Below, in pieces: positions 10,210 through 20,399 of a stretch of 64,000 nt of DNA. This stretch comes from Cenococcum geophilum 1.58 (Eukaryota > Ascomycota > Dothideomycetes > Gloniales > Gloniaceae). Within the stretch, counting starts at the first letter, position 1, and each line of letters begins with the position of its first letter. Where the stretch lies: the NCBI GenBank assembly GCA_001692895.1, contig KV748200.1, positions 1,872,914-1,936,913 of the forward strand, given 5' to 3'. The notes under the pieces are model-generated. The model was not told the DNA's origin, did not search any database, and saw only the letters and a list, made by a program, of their open reading frames with translations. The position numbers were made by a program, and so were the translations under genes.

Positions 10210-13200
10210 ATTACTTTCTATATTATTCCCGCGAATATCCCATTTCTATTCTATATCCAAAATATAGATAAATTAGGCGTTAAGCTTAATAACCTTAAGA
10301 ATATGCTCGTTTAGGGAGATAATTATGTGCCCGTTGTACGCAAGTAGGGTCACCCTTAGTTGCTCCTTTAATAGCCAAAAAGGAGTATTGCTTAGAGCCA
10401 CTTAACCGAGTTAGAGCTACGTTAACTACACCGTTATTTTAGCCACCTATCTATCCACCAACTGCTTAGGGTTCTTTAGTAAGTAGGTTATAAGGTTAAG
10501 ATTAAGGCGATTAAGCATTTTATAAAGTACTATTATTACTACCAAATAAACCAGAAGTCCCCTAGCCGATTTAAGTTTACCCTTAAAAATAACTACAACT
10601 TTAACTTCTATATTATTATTAATATTATATATCTTAGCGGCAAGCCAGTACTTTAAGTTATTAACTTCTTAACCTCCTTCTAAGCCGCATATTTCCTAAA
10701 GAATATATTAGCTAGGAACGCATAGGATACTCTTTAATTATACTAGATTAATGTCTACCTAGGACCCCCTAATTAAGTTATTTATAATATAGGAAGGAAC
10801 TTCTTATCTATAGAGTTTCGGCAATAAGTAAAGGCAATAGCAATTAAGGTTAAAGAAGTCCCTATTAAGGCACATAATAGCGTTAAAAAAGCAGAACGAT
10901 ATTACGCGCTATTATGCCAAGCGTATAAGATTATTTCTTTAGAACTAGAGGACGCTAGTAAAGAGCTTATCTTACAGATAGCTGTTAAGGCTATTAACGA
11001 TTCCGCTAGTCCAGATAGGCTCGTACCTATATTACTAGTCTTTAGTACCTACCCTTAAATAACTAATAATTCTCCACTATCTCCCTCTATTATATAATAA
11101 GCTAAGGCTATTCGCAAAGTAACGAAAGAGGTATAACGTCTCTACGCCACGCGCCAGGTTAATAATATACTAGGAATAAGAAATAGCCTAAACACCTTAA
11201 CTACGCTTAATTTGCTACTCTAATCTAAAGTACGGGTATAGCGTAAGAAGGGAGGATAGTTAGGCCCATATAAACTTATTGCAAGTAATAGTTAAACTTA
11301 TACTCTTTAGATGCCCTATAGACCCACTTAATTCCACTTAACTGTTATTAAGCCCTACTATAGGAATAATAGTTCCGAGCCTTTATAGGATACCCTAGAG
11401 AATACCCTAAAGGATGCCCTAGAGGATACCTTAGAGGAGAACCATAATTAACGTGCTCTAGAAAGAGACTATAATTCTAATACAATTGTAGCAGATATGC
11501 CGCAACTATGACGCGGTAGAGGTCGCCCAAAAGAATTACGAAATCGCTAACACCTTATTAATTTTAAAGAGTAATTCGTTACCGCTATCAAAAGTAGAGA
11601 CAAGTTATTAATGGCCTTTATAACAGCTAAAGAGAAGGCTAACTTCGAGCTTGCAAAACAGCTTTAAAAGGAAGGCCGTATTATAACTCTAGGAGCTCCT
11701 TTCTAAGCATCTAATAAGCAGGAAATTAACGGTCTTATTATAAGAGAAGTCTTTAAGTATAAGAACTACGACCCTGCCAAGTTCAATAGAGTTCGCATAT
11801 TTAGGTTAAGAATAGTTAACGAGATTAAAGGTAAAGCTACTAATACCCCATTTAAGAAGTTGAGGCTAGTTATTTAAGGTTATAATAATAACGGCAAGGA
11901 AGTAATTCTTATATAATCCCCTATAATTTAACAAGCTAGTTAGCGAGTTATTATTGCACTAGCCCCCTCCTTAATAAAGAATGGAATGGCGGTTTATTTA
12001 TAAGATATTACTTAGGCCTACACCCAATTAGAGACGCGCCTTTAGCGCTTAATACTAGCATACCTCCTAGAGCAAATTCGCTACTAATATCCTAAGGATA
12101 CAATTATGGTCGTACTTAAGCCATTATATAGAATCGCAGAGGTAGGAACTTATTAGTAGGCTACCTATAGCAAGCACCATAAGGAGAAGCTTTTAATAAC
12201 TACTTTTATATTTAATCCCTACTTCCTTATTACAACTACAGGAACGCCATTTAGAATCGTTAGCATGTAAACTAACGATATAATTATCTTAGGAGACGAC
12301 CAATTTTTAGCCCTTAAAGAAGATAAGCTAGTAAAGGCAAATCTTATAGTAAAGCTAAAGGAAAGACTTAATCCAACAACACTATTACTCTTTAATAGAT
12401 GCATCCTCTCCCTAAATGAGGACTCTATTGCCTTACGCCAGAAGGGTTAAGGTAAGAAGATTAACGTCGTTAACGTTAATTCTCTAAAGTAAAGATATAT
12501 AGAGCAACGTACTTATAGGGCTTATATTGCTTCCATCTATTAACTTAAGGCCTCCTTTAATCTTTCTATTGCCGCTTAACACCAGGAACTAACTAAGGAG
12601 GATATTCTTGCCCTAAATAAGCGCCTTTCTTAGCAAATAACCTATCTTGATTAGGGATTACTCTATATACCTATTAATCTTCCCACTACTAAGCTCTTTA
12701 TATTTATTAATAGGTCGTTTATAAATAATAAAGATTTTAGCTCTTAGCTAGGATATAAGATTATTATCGTAAATAAATCTACCGGAGAGAATACCTTTAT
12801 AATCCACAGTAATCTTATCTATTAGAGCTTAACTAAGAGTAAGCGCATTACTCGGAGTGTTCTCGCATTAGAGATATATAGAATAGTTGGTAGAGTAGAC
12901 ATAGCAATTGCAATTAGAACTACCTTAAAGATAATTATAGATTAACTTAAACTTCCTACTATTTCTACAATCGTGTGCACTAATTTATATTCCCTTTATA
13001 AGTGTTTAGTTAAGCTTAGTACTATAAAGGAGAAGCGCCTTATAATTAATATTATAGCACTTTAGCAATCCTATAAGCGTTAAGAACTCTTTAAAATCTA
13101 ATGGATTAATAGCTAAGATAACCCGGTAGATATAATAATAAAGGCAAGCCTAAATAAGGTACTAGAAACGTTTATTAACATAAATACTCTATATATACGA

Positions 13201-13230
13201 GTTAAAGGTTAGGTTAAGAGGGAAACTTAG
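10210..13230 (+). pseudogene. Copia A1 protease end, integrase, RT and RNase H
   Basis: This is the continuation of the frame cut at 3929. The end of the protease (to about 10330) is followed by a pre-integrase zinc region whose cysteines are mutated to tyrosine (10430-10560). The integrase core (about 10560-11150, with VYLGPPN) and the integrase C-terminus (11160-11400) are next. RT spans about 11700-12450, with TNDIIILGDD at 12271-12300 in place of the QTDD-type catalytic box. RNase H follows (about 12650-13220). The many stops read as TAA/TAG. The Cys-to-Tyr changes (TGC/TGT to TAC/TAT) are what RIP at TpG predicts. A2 and A3 carry the same domains in the same order. Confidence 0.88.
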
Positions 13231-13249
13231 GGAAGTTAAAATCTTATAG

Positions 13250-13272
13250 AACTTTAACCGCTGGTTAAAGTT
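13250..13272 (+). repeat. Shared palindrome P1, copia A1 copy
   Basis: 23-bp palindrome with arms AACTTTAACC and GGTTAAAGTT around a 3-bp centre, followed by ATCTAATTAGTTAGATT. It lies between the end of pol and the 3' LTR. Other copies are in gypsy B (20235), gypsy C (30111), copia A2 (37444) and copia A3 (58161). Confidence 0.85.
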
Positions 13273-13370
13273 ATCTAATTAGTTAGATTCTTGCCAAGAG
13301 CGCCATACCTAGTTAATTTGGGTGGCGGTGTGGAGTTCTACCAATACTATTCGTTAAGCTGGCCAATTAG

Positions 13371-13397
13371 GATTTTCTATACCCGGCATAGAAAATC
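13371..13397 (+). repeat. Hairpin P2 in the copia A1 3' region
   Basis: Perfect 10-bp arms GATTTTCTAT and ATAGAAAATC enclose ACCCGGC. The same hairpin is at 37536-37562 (A2) and 58055-58081 (A3, partly N). Confidence 0.85.
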
Positions 13398-13403
13398 ACC
13401 ATT

Positions 13404-13431
13404 GGCTCGCTTACTACTAGCGCCTTAGCGG
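13404..13431 (+). repeat. Block P3 shared with gypsy B LTRs
   Basis: The block runs from GGCTCGCTTAC to AGCGCCTTAGCGG. Near-identical sequence occurs in copia A2 (about 37569-37596), inverted in A3 (58021-58048), and in B-type gypsy LTRs (about 57252-57279; degenerate and inverted at 19930-19960 and about 25908-25938). Confidence 0.75.
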
Positions 13432-13578
13432 CCACTTACCTTCGCGTTATCCGCCAAATCCTACCAACTGCCGCATTATCGCATATTATTTGGTATTATT
13501 ATACACTGTCTAGTATTATTACATCCTGTCTGTTTATATATATATATAGATAGCAACTATAAAAAGAAGAGTTGCTAG

Positions 13579-13762
13579 TGTCGGGAATAAGGCAAGTTGC
13601 CGTCACGTAAGGCATATTGCCGTCACGTGTCGACATGGCCCTAGCGCGGTGAGGAACCTTAAGTTCCTTACCCCTTTCCTCATTCCTAAGAAAAGAATTA
13701 ATTAACAACTATCATACTACCTATAACCTGTAGATACGTGATATTACCTTATGAGTCCAACA
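13579..13762 (+). repeat. 3' LTR of copia A1
   Basis: 184 bp, TGTCGGGAA...CCAACA, followed by the target duplication ACTAA. It carries two copies of the 20-bp GGCAAGTTGCC repeat and the CTTAAG-centred hairpin. The purine-rich stretch AAAAAGAAGAGTTGCTAG just before it fits a polypurine tract. Confidence 0.92.
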
Positions 13763-13767
13763 ACTAA

Positions 13768-14340
13768 AGTAAATTTAAAAGTTATATAGCCTTTATAAAT
13801 AGGTGTAAAAAAATGTTAATATATAGGTAAAAAAACCTAAAATATAGACAAATTTAGAGTTATATTAAGCATATATATAAATTTAATTACAATAAGATAT
13901 ATCTTTTAAAAAAAGTTTTTTATAAAGTTGTTTAATAATTATAAATAGGTATTTATTATAAAGATAATATTTGCCCTTTGTTAGGTAATTTATTTTAAAG
14001 AAAAATACCCTTAATTAATATAAGTATACTAAGGTAAAGTATTTTATTAAATATATATAGCTTAAAAAAATAGTTAAATAGTTAAATGTATTATATTTAG
14101 GTAATTTAATAAAAAAAATTATACTTAAAACTAATTTTTTTAATAATAAAGCTTAATTATATTCCTTTAATAGCTATATAAGCCATTATATAGTTAAGTT
14201 TTTGATAAAATATAAAATATAGAATATATCGATTCTTTTTTACTACTTCATTTAATAAAATAACCCTTAAATCTTTTTTAAATCTCCTCTATTAAGTTAA
14301 AATATTTTAAGTAAATTATAAAGTATATATATCTTAGTAA
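13768..14340. other. AT-rich non-coding stretch
   Basis: Very AT-rich DNA with no frame, repeat pair or motif I can support. It is the far flank of the copia A1 insertion, so it was once contiguous with 1460. Confidence 0.6.
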
Positions 14341-15300
14341 TAGTAGTAGTAGATTTAATTTACCGTCCGACCCGGTCCCCCTAATGGGTCCACGCAGACT
14401 AATTCCTATAGAAAAGCTTATATTACACTAAGAAAAACCATTTTTTTAGGTGAACAAAAAACCTCCAAGGGAAACGTAAGAGGTAATACTTCTAAATAGC
14501 ATCCGTACTACATTAACGGGAGAAAAAAAACACCATCAGGTTGCTGCTTTAAGACTCCCCTTGCGCAAAAGTGTCTAAAATGCCTGTCTTGCTTTTGTCT
14601 GCTATTTAAACCATTTTTACTATGTCTGTGTATTGCCTATATAAAGTTGTATGCCTATCCCTAGCTCCTTTTCTAAGTCTCCTGTGAATATCTCCTGATA
14701 ATAATAACGCTTGCGCTCCGCCTAGGCCTGTATGCTAAGGTCTCTTATCTATTCCTTTATTAAAAGGTTTCTACAACGGGGTGTATATAACTTAGTATCG
14801 CTTTTACCCTAGGTCCTAACCCTAGGCCCTTACACCTATTTATAAGGTATAGGAGGACGCTCTAGTATTTAATAGGGGTGACTAGTCCCTATAACTAGAT
14901 ACCTAGGTTACCAGGTAATGTTAAAATAGGGGGCTTCTGCTACGCTTAGGGCGCGGATTATTTGCGTATGTATGTGGTTGCTGTGCGGTGTATGTAGTAT
15001 TTATAGGAGGGAGGGGGTACGCCGGAGGGATAATTGCTTGTCGATTTAAATGACCGAATGTATATGATAGACGTAGTAGCTGTATTCAAACTTTTTGCTG
15101 GGGCTTACCCCCTAGTAAAAAATTTTCACACTACCACCACCACGTCGCTGCGCAGGCGCTGCGCAGCCGTACACACGTCTCTGCGTTTGCTCTGGTAGTC
15201 TATTGACACGATCCAAATAGAACATCAATAGTAGCTGCCAGGTTCCCGGGCTCCACCGCGTAGAGGTGCAGAGGCCGATTTTATTGAGCCCATCTTAGTA
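14341..15300. other. Less mutated non-coding segment
   Basis: Unlike its surroundings, this stretch keeps many CA and TG dinucleotides and a mixed composition, so it has suffered little RIP. It holds CCTAGGTCCTAACCCTAGG-like short repeats near 14810 and two copies of GCTGCGCAG near 15145-15165, but no frame of useful length. It may be unique or single-copy DNA caught between repeats. Confidence 0.5.
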
Positions 15301-15825
15301 ATATAGCTCTAATTAAGAAGTACTATTTTACCAAGTATTACTATAAGACTTAAAAAAAGGCCTTATAATAAAAAGAACTAATTTTAGGCAGTATATCTGT
15401 AACCGACTACTTGGACTGTGCTAAAGACACAAGGTTGCAGCCTTTAAGCCTGCATTAACACTACCCTCGTATACCTCGTATATCTTATATTACCCTGTTT
15501 CGACTACATATTAGTCTACCCTTTTGTTTTATTACCTATACCTTCTTTATGTATATATATACTACTTAATTTCCATAGATTTACAATTAAGTCGTTCATT
15601 TAATTCTTCGCACTGCAAAGCTTACAATATCTATAGTATTTATTTATAAAGTCTATATAAAGGCTCTAAATATTTTTAAAATAAAAAATAGGGCTTTAAT
15701 AAAGGGGCTAAGCTTTAAAAAAGCTAATTGTAATTAATTTAATAATATAATGACCCCAAAGAAGTCTTATAATATATATTATATAGCTTAAGGCCTTTTA
15801 ATAAGTATATACTTAATTAAGAGAC
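15301..15825. other. AT-rich flank of element G
   Basis: AT-rich, with no frame or repeat pair I can support. It ends in TTAGT, the target site of element G. Confidence 0.5.
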
Positions 15826-15830
15826 TTAGT

Positions 15831-16230
15831 TATTACAAACGCTTTAAGTACAATGTTACGACTACTTAGAGAGGAGTTAGAAGAAGCTAGTTAGTTAATA
15901 TAAGCACGGCCTAGGATGGAACCCATAGAGCTATATAATAAAGAATAGTAATTAGGTTATATAACGTACTACATATTAAATAAGAGGAACGAAAGGAACT
16001 TACGTACCTTACGTATAAGGAGGATTTCTTAGAAGTACGGTTGTGTATTTAAGGACCCTTAATACCTACCTAGATAGTTCCTTCCTTATAGTAATTCTTA
16101 GAATATAATTGGAGTTAATCTGTTAAGCAACCACTCTACCAGTTATTATTATATTATTAACTTATCTATTTTTATATACCTAGCCCATTAATAGGACCTA
16201 CTATAGTTTAAGCTACAAGGTTCCGTTATA
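15831..16230 (+). repeat. 5' LTR of gypsy G
   Basis: 400 bp, starting TATTACAAACGC (TGTTACGAACGC in the partner) and ending CCGTTATA. The right LTR is 18 bp longer because of a short duplication around ACATACCTTATATATAAC. Confidence 0.9.
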
Positions 16231-16299
16231 TAATTACTACCTAGTTACGGTTAATAAGTTAAATAATATACCACCAAAAGTAGCCACTATAACGCTATC

Positions 16300-17060
16300 A
16301 ACGGCGGCAACTACTTTAAGATTAGGTAATAATATTAGTATAGTAAACACTAACTTACAACAACCCGTAACAGTAGGGCAATTATAAAAGATAGTTAACT
16401 GGTTAACGGAAAATAATATAATACTTAAAAACAGAATTAATGGGATAGGCGCAGCAAAGATTAAGCTACTATTAATTAAGCGATTTATAGGAAAAAGACT
16501 AAAGCTTAAAGGATTCCTTATATAAATGTACTTTAAGGTTTTATAAGAAGGAGCTAAGCTACTAATACCTATAGATTAAGTAGCGTATGTAGGATTATTC
16601 TTATTAGAAAGAGCACTTAAATGGTTTAAGCCTTACCTTATAGAGATATAAGTAAATAGAATAATAACTATAAACTAAGAAGTATAGTTTATGTTCTTAA
16701 GCTAGGGTAAATTTGCGGAGTAACTAACGCAAATGTTTAGGGACCTGGAAGCAACAATAATGGTAAAAAAAAAGCTTTAGGACCTAGCGTAATGAACTTT
16801 AGCAATTAAGTATATAATATAGTTCTAAACGCTAGCTATATAGGTTAAGTGGAATAATAAGGCGCTTATAGCATAGTATAAATAGGGACTTAAGGCTAAA
16901 GTCTAAGACGTAATTATTTTAATAGAAGATGCGGACACCCTAAGGAAATTAATAGGTTAAGTAATTAGACTAGGACCTTTTAAAATTAAAAAGAAAATTT
17001 TATTAGTTATATTTAAGTTAAACCTACTAGCTAAAATAAAGATCTACCCTATATAGTATA
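16300..17060 (+). pseudogene. Gypsy G gag, RIP-damaged
   Basis: A plus-strand frame from about 16400 to 16990 reads, through TAA/TAG stops, as the retrotransposon Gag domain of fungal Ty3/gypsy elements. Recognisable pieces are KGFL, ALKWFKPYL, MFLSWGKFAE and IEDADTLRKLI. It would form the capsid. There is no clear zinc knuckle, so the C-terminal nucleocapsid part seems lost with the pol deletion. Domain identity comes from pattern recognition and not from a search. Confidence 0.75.
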
Positions 17061-17121
17061 TTGCAATACTAGAGCTAGTATACGGGAATATTAAGCCATT
17101 AGTTTATAAAGCAGACACGTA

Positions 17122-17272
17122 TCCCTTAGCACGGTAGCGTCCTACGATTAAGTGGTCTGTGCGCGAACACCAGAATCAAAAGTACGCGTATGGCCACGGA
17201 GCCTTGATCCTATTGATTTTATTGGCTAGCTCTTATCGATACCGGTAGGACGCGAAGTACCGTGCTAAGGGA
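17122..17272. mobile_element. MITE inserted in gypsy G
   Basis: 151 bp with perfect 15-bp terminal inverted repeats (TCCCTTAGCACGGTA at 17122-17136 and its complement at 17258-17272) and a TA target duplication at 17120-17121 and 17273-17274. Inside the ends CGTCCTAC is also mirrored. TA target sites point to the Tc1/mariner superfamily. It has no coding capacity. Its composition is normal and rich in CG, CA and TG, in contrast to the host element. Either it arrived after RIP or it is too short to trigger RIP. Confidence 0.88.
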
Positions 17273-17274
17273 TA

Positions 17275-17460
17275 GAGGACAAGAAGAAGACGAATAGTAA
17301 GTTTTAAAGATTATTAGTTATGAGGACGTTAATAATAAAACATAGTATAAAGTAAAGTAGATAGGCTATGATAAGACTACCTAGGAGCCACTAAAAAATT
17401 TAAAGAACGCTATAGAAAAGGTATAGGAGTATTAGAAGAGAAAAGGTTAGGCAGTATTAA
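17275..17460 (+). pseudogene. Chromodomain remnant of gypsy G
   Basis: The frame after the MITE reads through one or two TAG/TAA codons into a typical chromodomain core: YKVKWIGY followed by TTWEPL and NAIEKVQEY. In chromodomain gypsies this fold sits at the integrase C-terminus and binds methylated histone H3, directing insertion to heterochromatin. Here the preceding integrase is missing. The upstream acidic EGQEEDE stretch is typical of the linker before the domain. Confidence 0.8.
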
Positions 17461-18169
17461 TAAAGAAGGATCGCCAAAGAACGAACCACTTAAGGGGGAT
17501 ATAGGAAGAACAATTGCTAAACTACTCGGAGTTGTTTCCTTCTCTATGGAAAGAGAATCCGTTCTTTTATCGCCAAGTTCCTATAAACCTTATTCTATAA
17601 GTTTCTACTTCTTAAAATAAACTTTCTTGCGCACCTTCTTAAGACAAAGTAGCTAAGTAGACGCTGTAATTTAGGTAGCTAGAGCCTTTTGCTTAGCATT
17701 ATAAGAACGTTTAAGCTTAGCTAGGGCCTACGCTAGGTTACCATTAAGCTTCGCAGCAGTAGATTAAACTTAAAACCCTAGCAGCAATTAACAAGAGCAC
17801 TTAAAGACTATTTAGAGTAATAGGACGCGTATACTTAGCGTTAGAAGTAGAACAAATATTATAAGATAATTAAACGTTCGCCTTAGTGCACTTTAAATAA
17901 GAGGACAGTTATTAGGAGGAAGGACTTACTAACGTAATATAAACTAACCCCTCTTTTAAACAACGGGAATATGGAGATAGCATTATCTTACTAAAAGATA
18001 ATATCGCAGCAATAGTACGAGCGCGACGCTGCGTATATAAAGAGGAAGAAGCTTTAGGCATTATAAGTAATAATATTAACTAAATTAATTAGACGGATAT
18101 TATACCTCTAGTAAACGACCTAGAGATGCTAGGTATCTTTAAGGAAAAAGATAAAAAGGAGGGAGATAG

Positions 18170-18587
18170 TGTTACGAACGCTTTAAGTACAATATTATAA
18201 CTACTTAAAGAGGAGTTAGAAGAAGCTAGTTAGTTAATATAAGCACGGCCTAGAATAGAACCCGTGGAGCTATATAATAAAGAATAGTAATTAGGTTATA
18301 TAACGTGCTATATATTAAACAAGAGAAATAAAAGGAACTTACATACCTTATATATAACACGTACCTTACGTATAAGGAGGATTTCTTAGAAGTACAGTTA
18401 TGTATTTAAGGACCCTCAGTCCCTACCTAAATAGTTCCTTCCTTATAGTAATTCTTAGAATACAATTAGAGTTAATCTGTTAGGCAACTACTCCACCAGT
18501 TGTTATTATATTATTAACTTATCTATTCCTATACACCTAGCCCATTAACAGGACCCACCGTAGTTTAAGCTACAAGGTTCCGTTATA
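18170..18587 (+). repeat. 3' LTR of gypsy G
   Basis: 418 bp, TGTTACGAACGC...CCGTTATA, preceded by the purine-rich AAAAGGAGGGAGATAG (polypurine tract) and followed by TTAGT. The pair with 15831-16230 differs mainly by transitions. Confidence 0.9.
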
Positions 18588-18720
18588 TTAGTTACTTTTA
18601 TAAAAAATAAGTTAATAACTTTAAAGAGTTATTCTAAAGGCTATATATATAGGCGCTTAAATATATAACTTATAATTATAACTTAAAGACCTTAAAAGTC
18701 CAAAATTATATAAATGGATA

Positions 18721-19799
18721 ATGGTAGATCTAAATATAATACTAAAATATATAGATGTAATAAACAAAGCTATAGTAAAGGTAGAGGGAAAAAAGGCCAA
18801 AATAAGGGTAAAGGGGTTGAAATTAAAGCTTTAAAATACACTAGATAGAAAGCCCGAAGCTAATATACTAAATGGCATATAAGGGCAAATAATTAATTAA
18901 ATTTTGTTAAGTGTAAATAGCTTCCAAAGTAGTGTAGCCGATTTAGTAGGGTAACCGAGTTCTAGGGGTCTAAGCTTATAGGGTTTAATACATACTACCT
19001 TAATCCCCTAGTTTTTTAAGGAGACCGTAAGGAATATAGCCACTAAAAGATATAAATCCGTAAAAAACTAACTTAGAGCGCCTACCTTTTTCCTACGGAA
19101 AACACTAAGATTAGTTATATTATTGGGCGAATAAAGGGTATACTATTTAACAGACTCTTCGCCTAATAGGAGACTAGTAGCCCATAAAAGTGGCAGCTTT
19201 ACTAAGAAGTCCTTAATAATCTTAACCTAATATACTATAACTACAACCTACTAGCCACTAACTAAGCAAAACTACGTACCCTAAAAATAAGCCCTACTAA
19301 ATTATTTAATAAGTTCTATATTAAATTCTAGAAATACACTAGAGCCCTTACCTAAGACAATACTAAAGACTAAAAAAATCTCCTTAAAAAAGTTACTTAT
19401 TACCTTAGTTACGCAGCCGCTAGCTATAACTATAACAATATTTATAAGATGGTAGTAGCCCTATAAAAGATTAAATAACAACTAAATTAGATCACTACTA
19501 TTAACCCTTACTTAAAGACCTTTTTATAGAAGCCCTCTGGGCCTACTAAACCTACACATACTAAGCTATTAACGCCTACTACCTTAAGTACCACTAGAGC
19601 TAATATTAACCTCTCTATACTAACCTTTTTGTAAAAACTCCTAAATAGAGAGCGTAAGCTACTCTAGAAACTAGGACGCTGCTATAAATGCCGTTAAAAA
19701 GGCTGTTATCGCGATAACCTAAACTGCTTAATAGCTAGGTTTAGTACCCGCCGTCTAATACCTAACTTAATACCCTAAATACCAAATATATTGCTATAC
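18721..19799 (+). pseudogene. Gypsy C gag with zinc knuckle, RIP-damaged
   Basis: An N-terminal stretch with coiled-coil character (18721-18980) is followed by the Gag domain (about 19000-19500: GDRKEYSH, FPTENTKISYIIGRI, KLRTLKISPT). Near 19670-19730 comes a CCHC-type zinc knuckle, CYKCR then CYRDNLNC. One frame change of a single base seems to lie near 19010. The knuckle packages genomic RNA in active elements. Stops are TAA/TAG. The coding sequence is interrupted at 19804 by gypsy B. Confidence 0.8.
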
Positions 19800-19804
19800 G
19801 CCAC

Positions 19805-20017
19805 TATTACGGCTTATATAAATGTCTCTAAACTAAAGCTTATAGAATGCTATATTATAAAGATACTAAGCTAAGGAGAAGAGAAAAAAGGGGTTACTAA
19901 AACCGATGTAAACAAATATATAGGGTGAGCCGCTAAGGCGCTAGCTCTAGGCGAGCTAATTATAGGTCGGCAGAATATAGCAGAATTTGGCAGGTAACGT
20001 GCGATAGCGCCGTTATA
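19805..20017 (-). repeat. Left LTR of gypsy B (3' LTR)
   Basis: 213 bp, matching 25784-25996. On the coding strand it begins TATAACGGCGC and ends GCCGTAATA (TG...CA before RIP). It contains GGCAGAATTTGGCAG and a degenerate copy of block P3. Confidence 0.92.
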
Positions 20018-20035
20018 TCACCCCCCTCTTTAAAT
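20018..20035 (-). other. Polypurine tract of gypsy B
   Basis: On the minus strand AAAGAGGGGGGTGA lies directly upstream of the 3' LTR, the expected plus-strand priming site. Confidence 0.75.
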
Positions 20036-20234
20036 AAAAGCCTGCCCTTGGGCTTAGTTAGAAATAGGGTAGTATTAGGCTTATAAATATAGGATTATAA
20101 AATATAAGATAAGGAGATAAAGGAGATACGAGTGCATCTAAACTAAGTATAAGAGGCGATTATAGGCTAAGTAGAAGCACTAGGCTAGAAAGAGTAGCCG
20201 CTAAAAGTCTTAGCACGGATCTAACTAATTAGAC

Positions 20235-20257
20235 AACTTTAACCGGCGGTTAAAGTT
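20235..20257 (-). repeat. Shared palindrome P1, gypsy B copy
   Basis: Arms AACTTTAACC/GGTTAAAGTT with the flanking ATCTAACTAATTAGA. The upstream AAAGTCTTAGCA is also shared with copia A3. It lies between the chromodomain and the 3' LTR. Confidence 0.85.
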
Positions 20258-20287
20258 CCTAAACATCTGAAATTTTTTTACGGTACT

Positions 20288-20328
20288 GGCAGAAAACGGC
20301 AGAAAATGGCAGAATTTGGCAGATAGCT
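20288..20328 (-). repeat. Short 10-bp tandem repeat in the gypsy B 3' region
   Basis: Four units of a 10-mer of type GGCAGAAAAC or GGCAGAATTT. The same GGCAGAATTTGGCAG motif occurs in the LTRs of this element. Confidence 0.7.
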
Positions 20329-20399
20329 GTATTAGGGCTTTGGGGCGTTTTTATCCCTATGTTCTTCCGGTAACTTATTATCTTTATTATACTAGCATT

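Larger units (their letters stand above)
1461..13762 (+). mobile_element. Ty1/copia retrotransposon A1, RIP-inactivated, with a nested element
   Basis: The element is bounded by 184-bp LTRs at 1461-1644 and 13579-13762 and by the 5-bp target duplication ACTAA (1456-1460 and 13763-13767). Removing the nested copia F (3930-10209) and its duplicated ATTAC leaves about 6.0 kb, the same size as copies A2 (6137 bp) and A3 (5981 bp). Protein order is Gag, protease, integrase, reverse transcriptase, RNase H; integrase before RT marks Ty1/copia (Pseudoviridae-type). All frames carry many TAA/TAG codons. It inserted into the gag-like remnant of an older gypsy. Confidence 0.93.
15831..18587 (+). mobile_element. 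Non-autonomous Ty3/gypsy derivative G (gag plus chromodomain)
   Basis: 2757 bp, with LTRs at 15831-16230 and 18170-18587 and target duplication TTAGT (15826-15830 and 18588-18592). The 1.9-kb interior holds a recognisable gypsy Gag region and, after a small MITE, a chromodomain. No protease, RT, RNase H or integrase is seen. A normal chromodomain gypsy has about 4 kb of pol here, so this is an internally deleted form that would depend on a helper. All frames are RIP-damaged. Confidence 0.88.
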
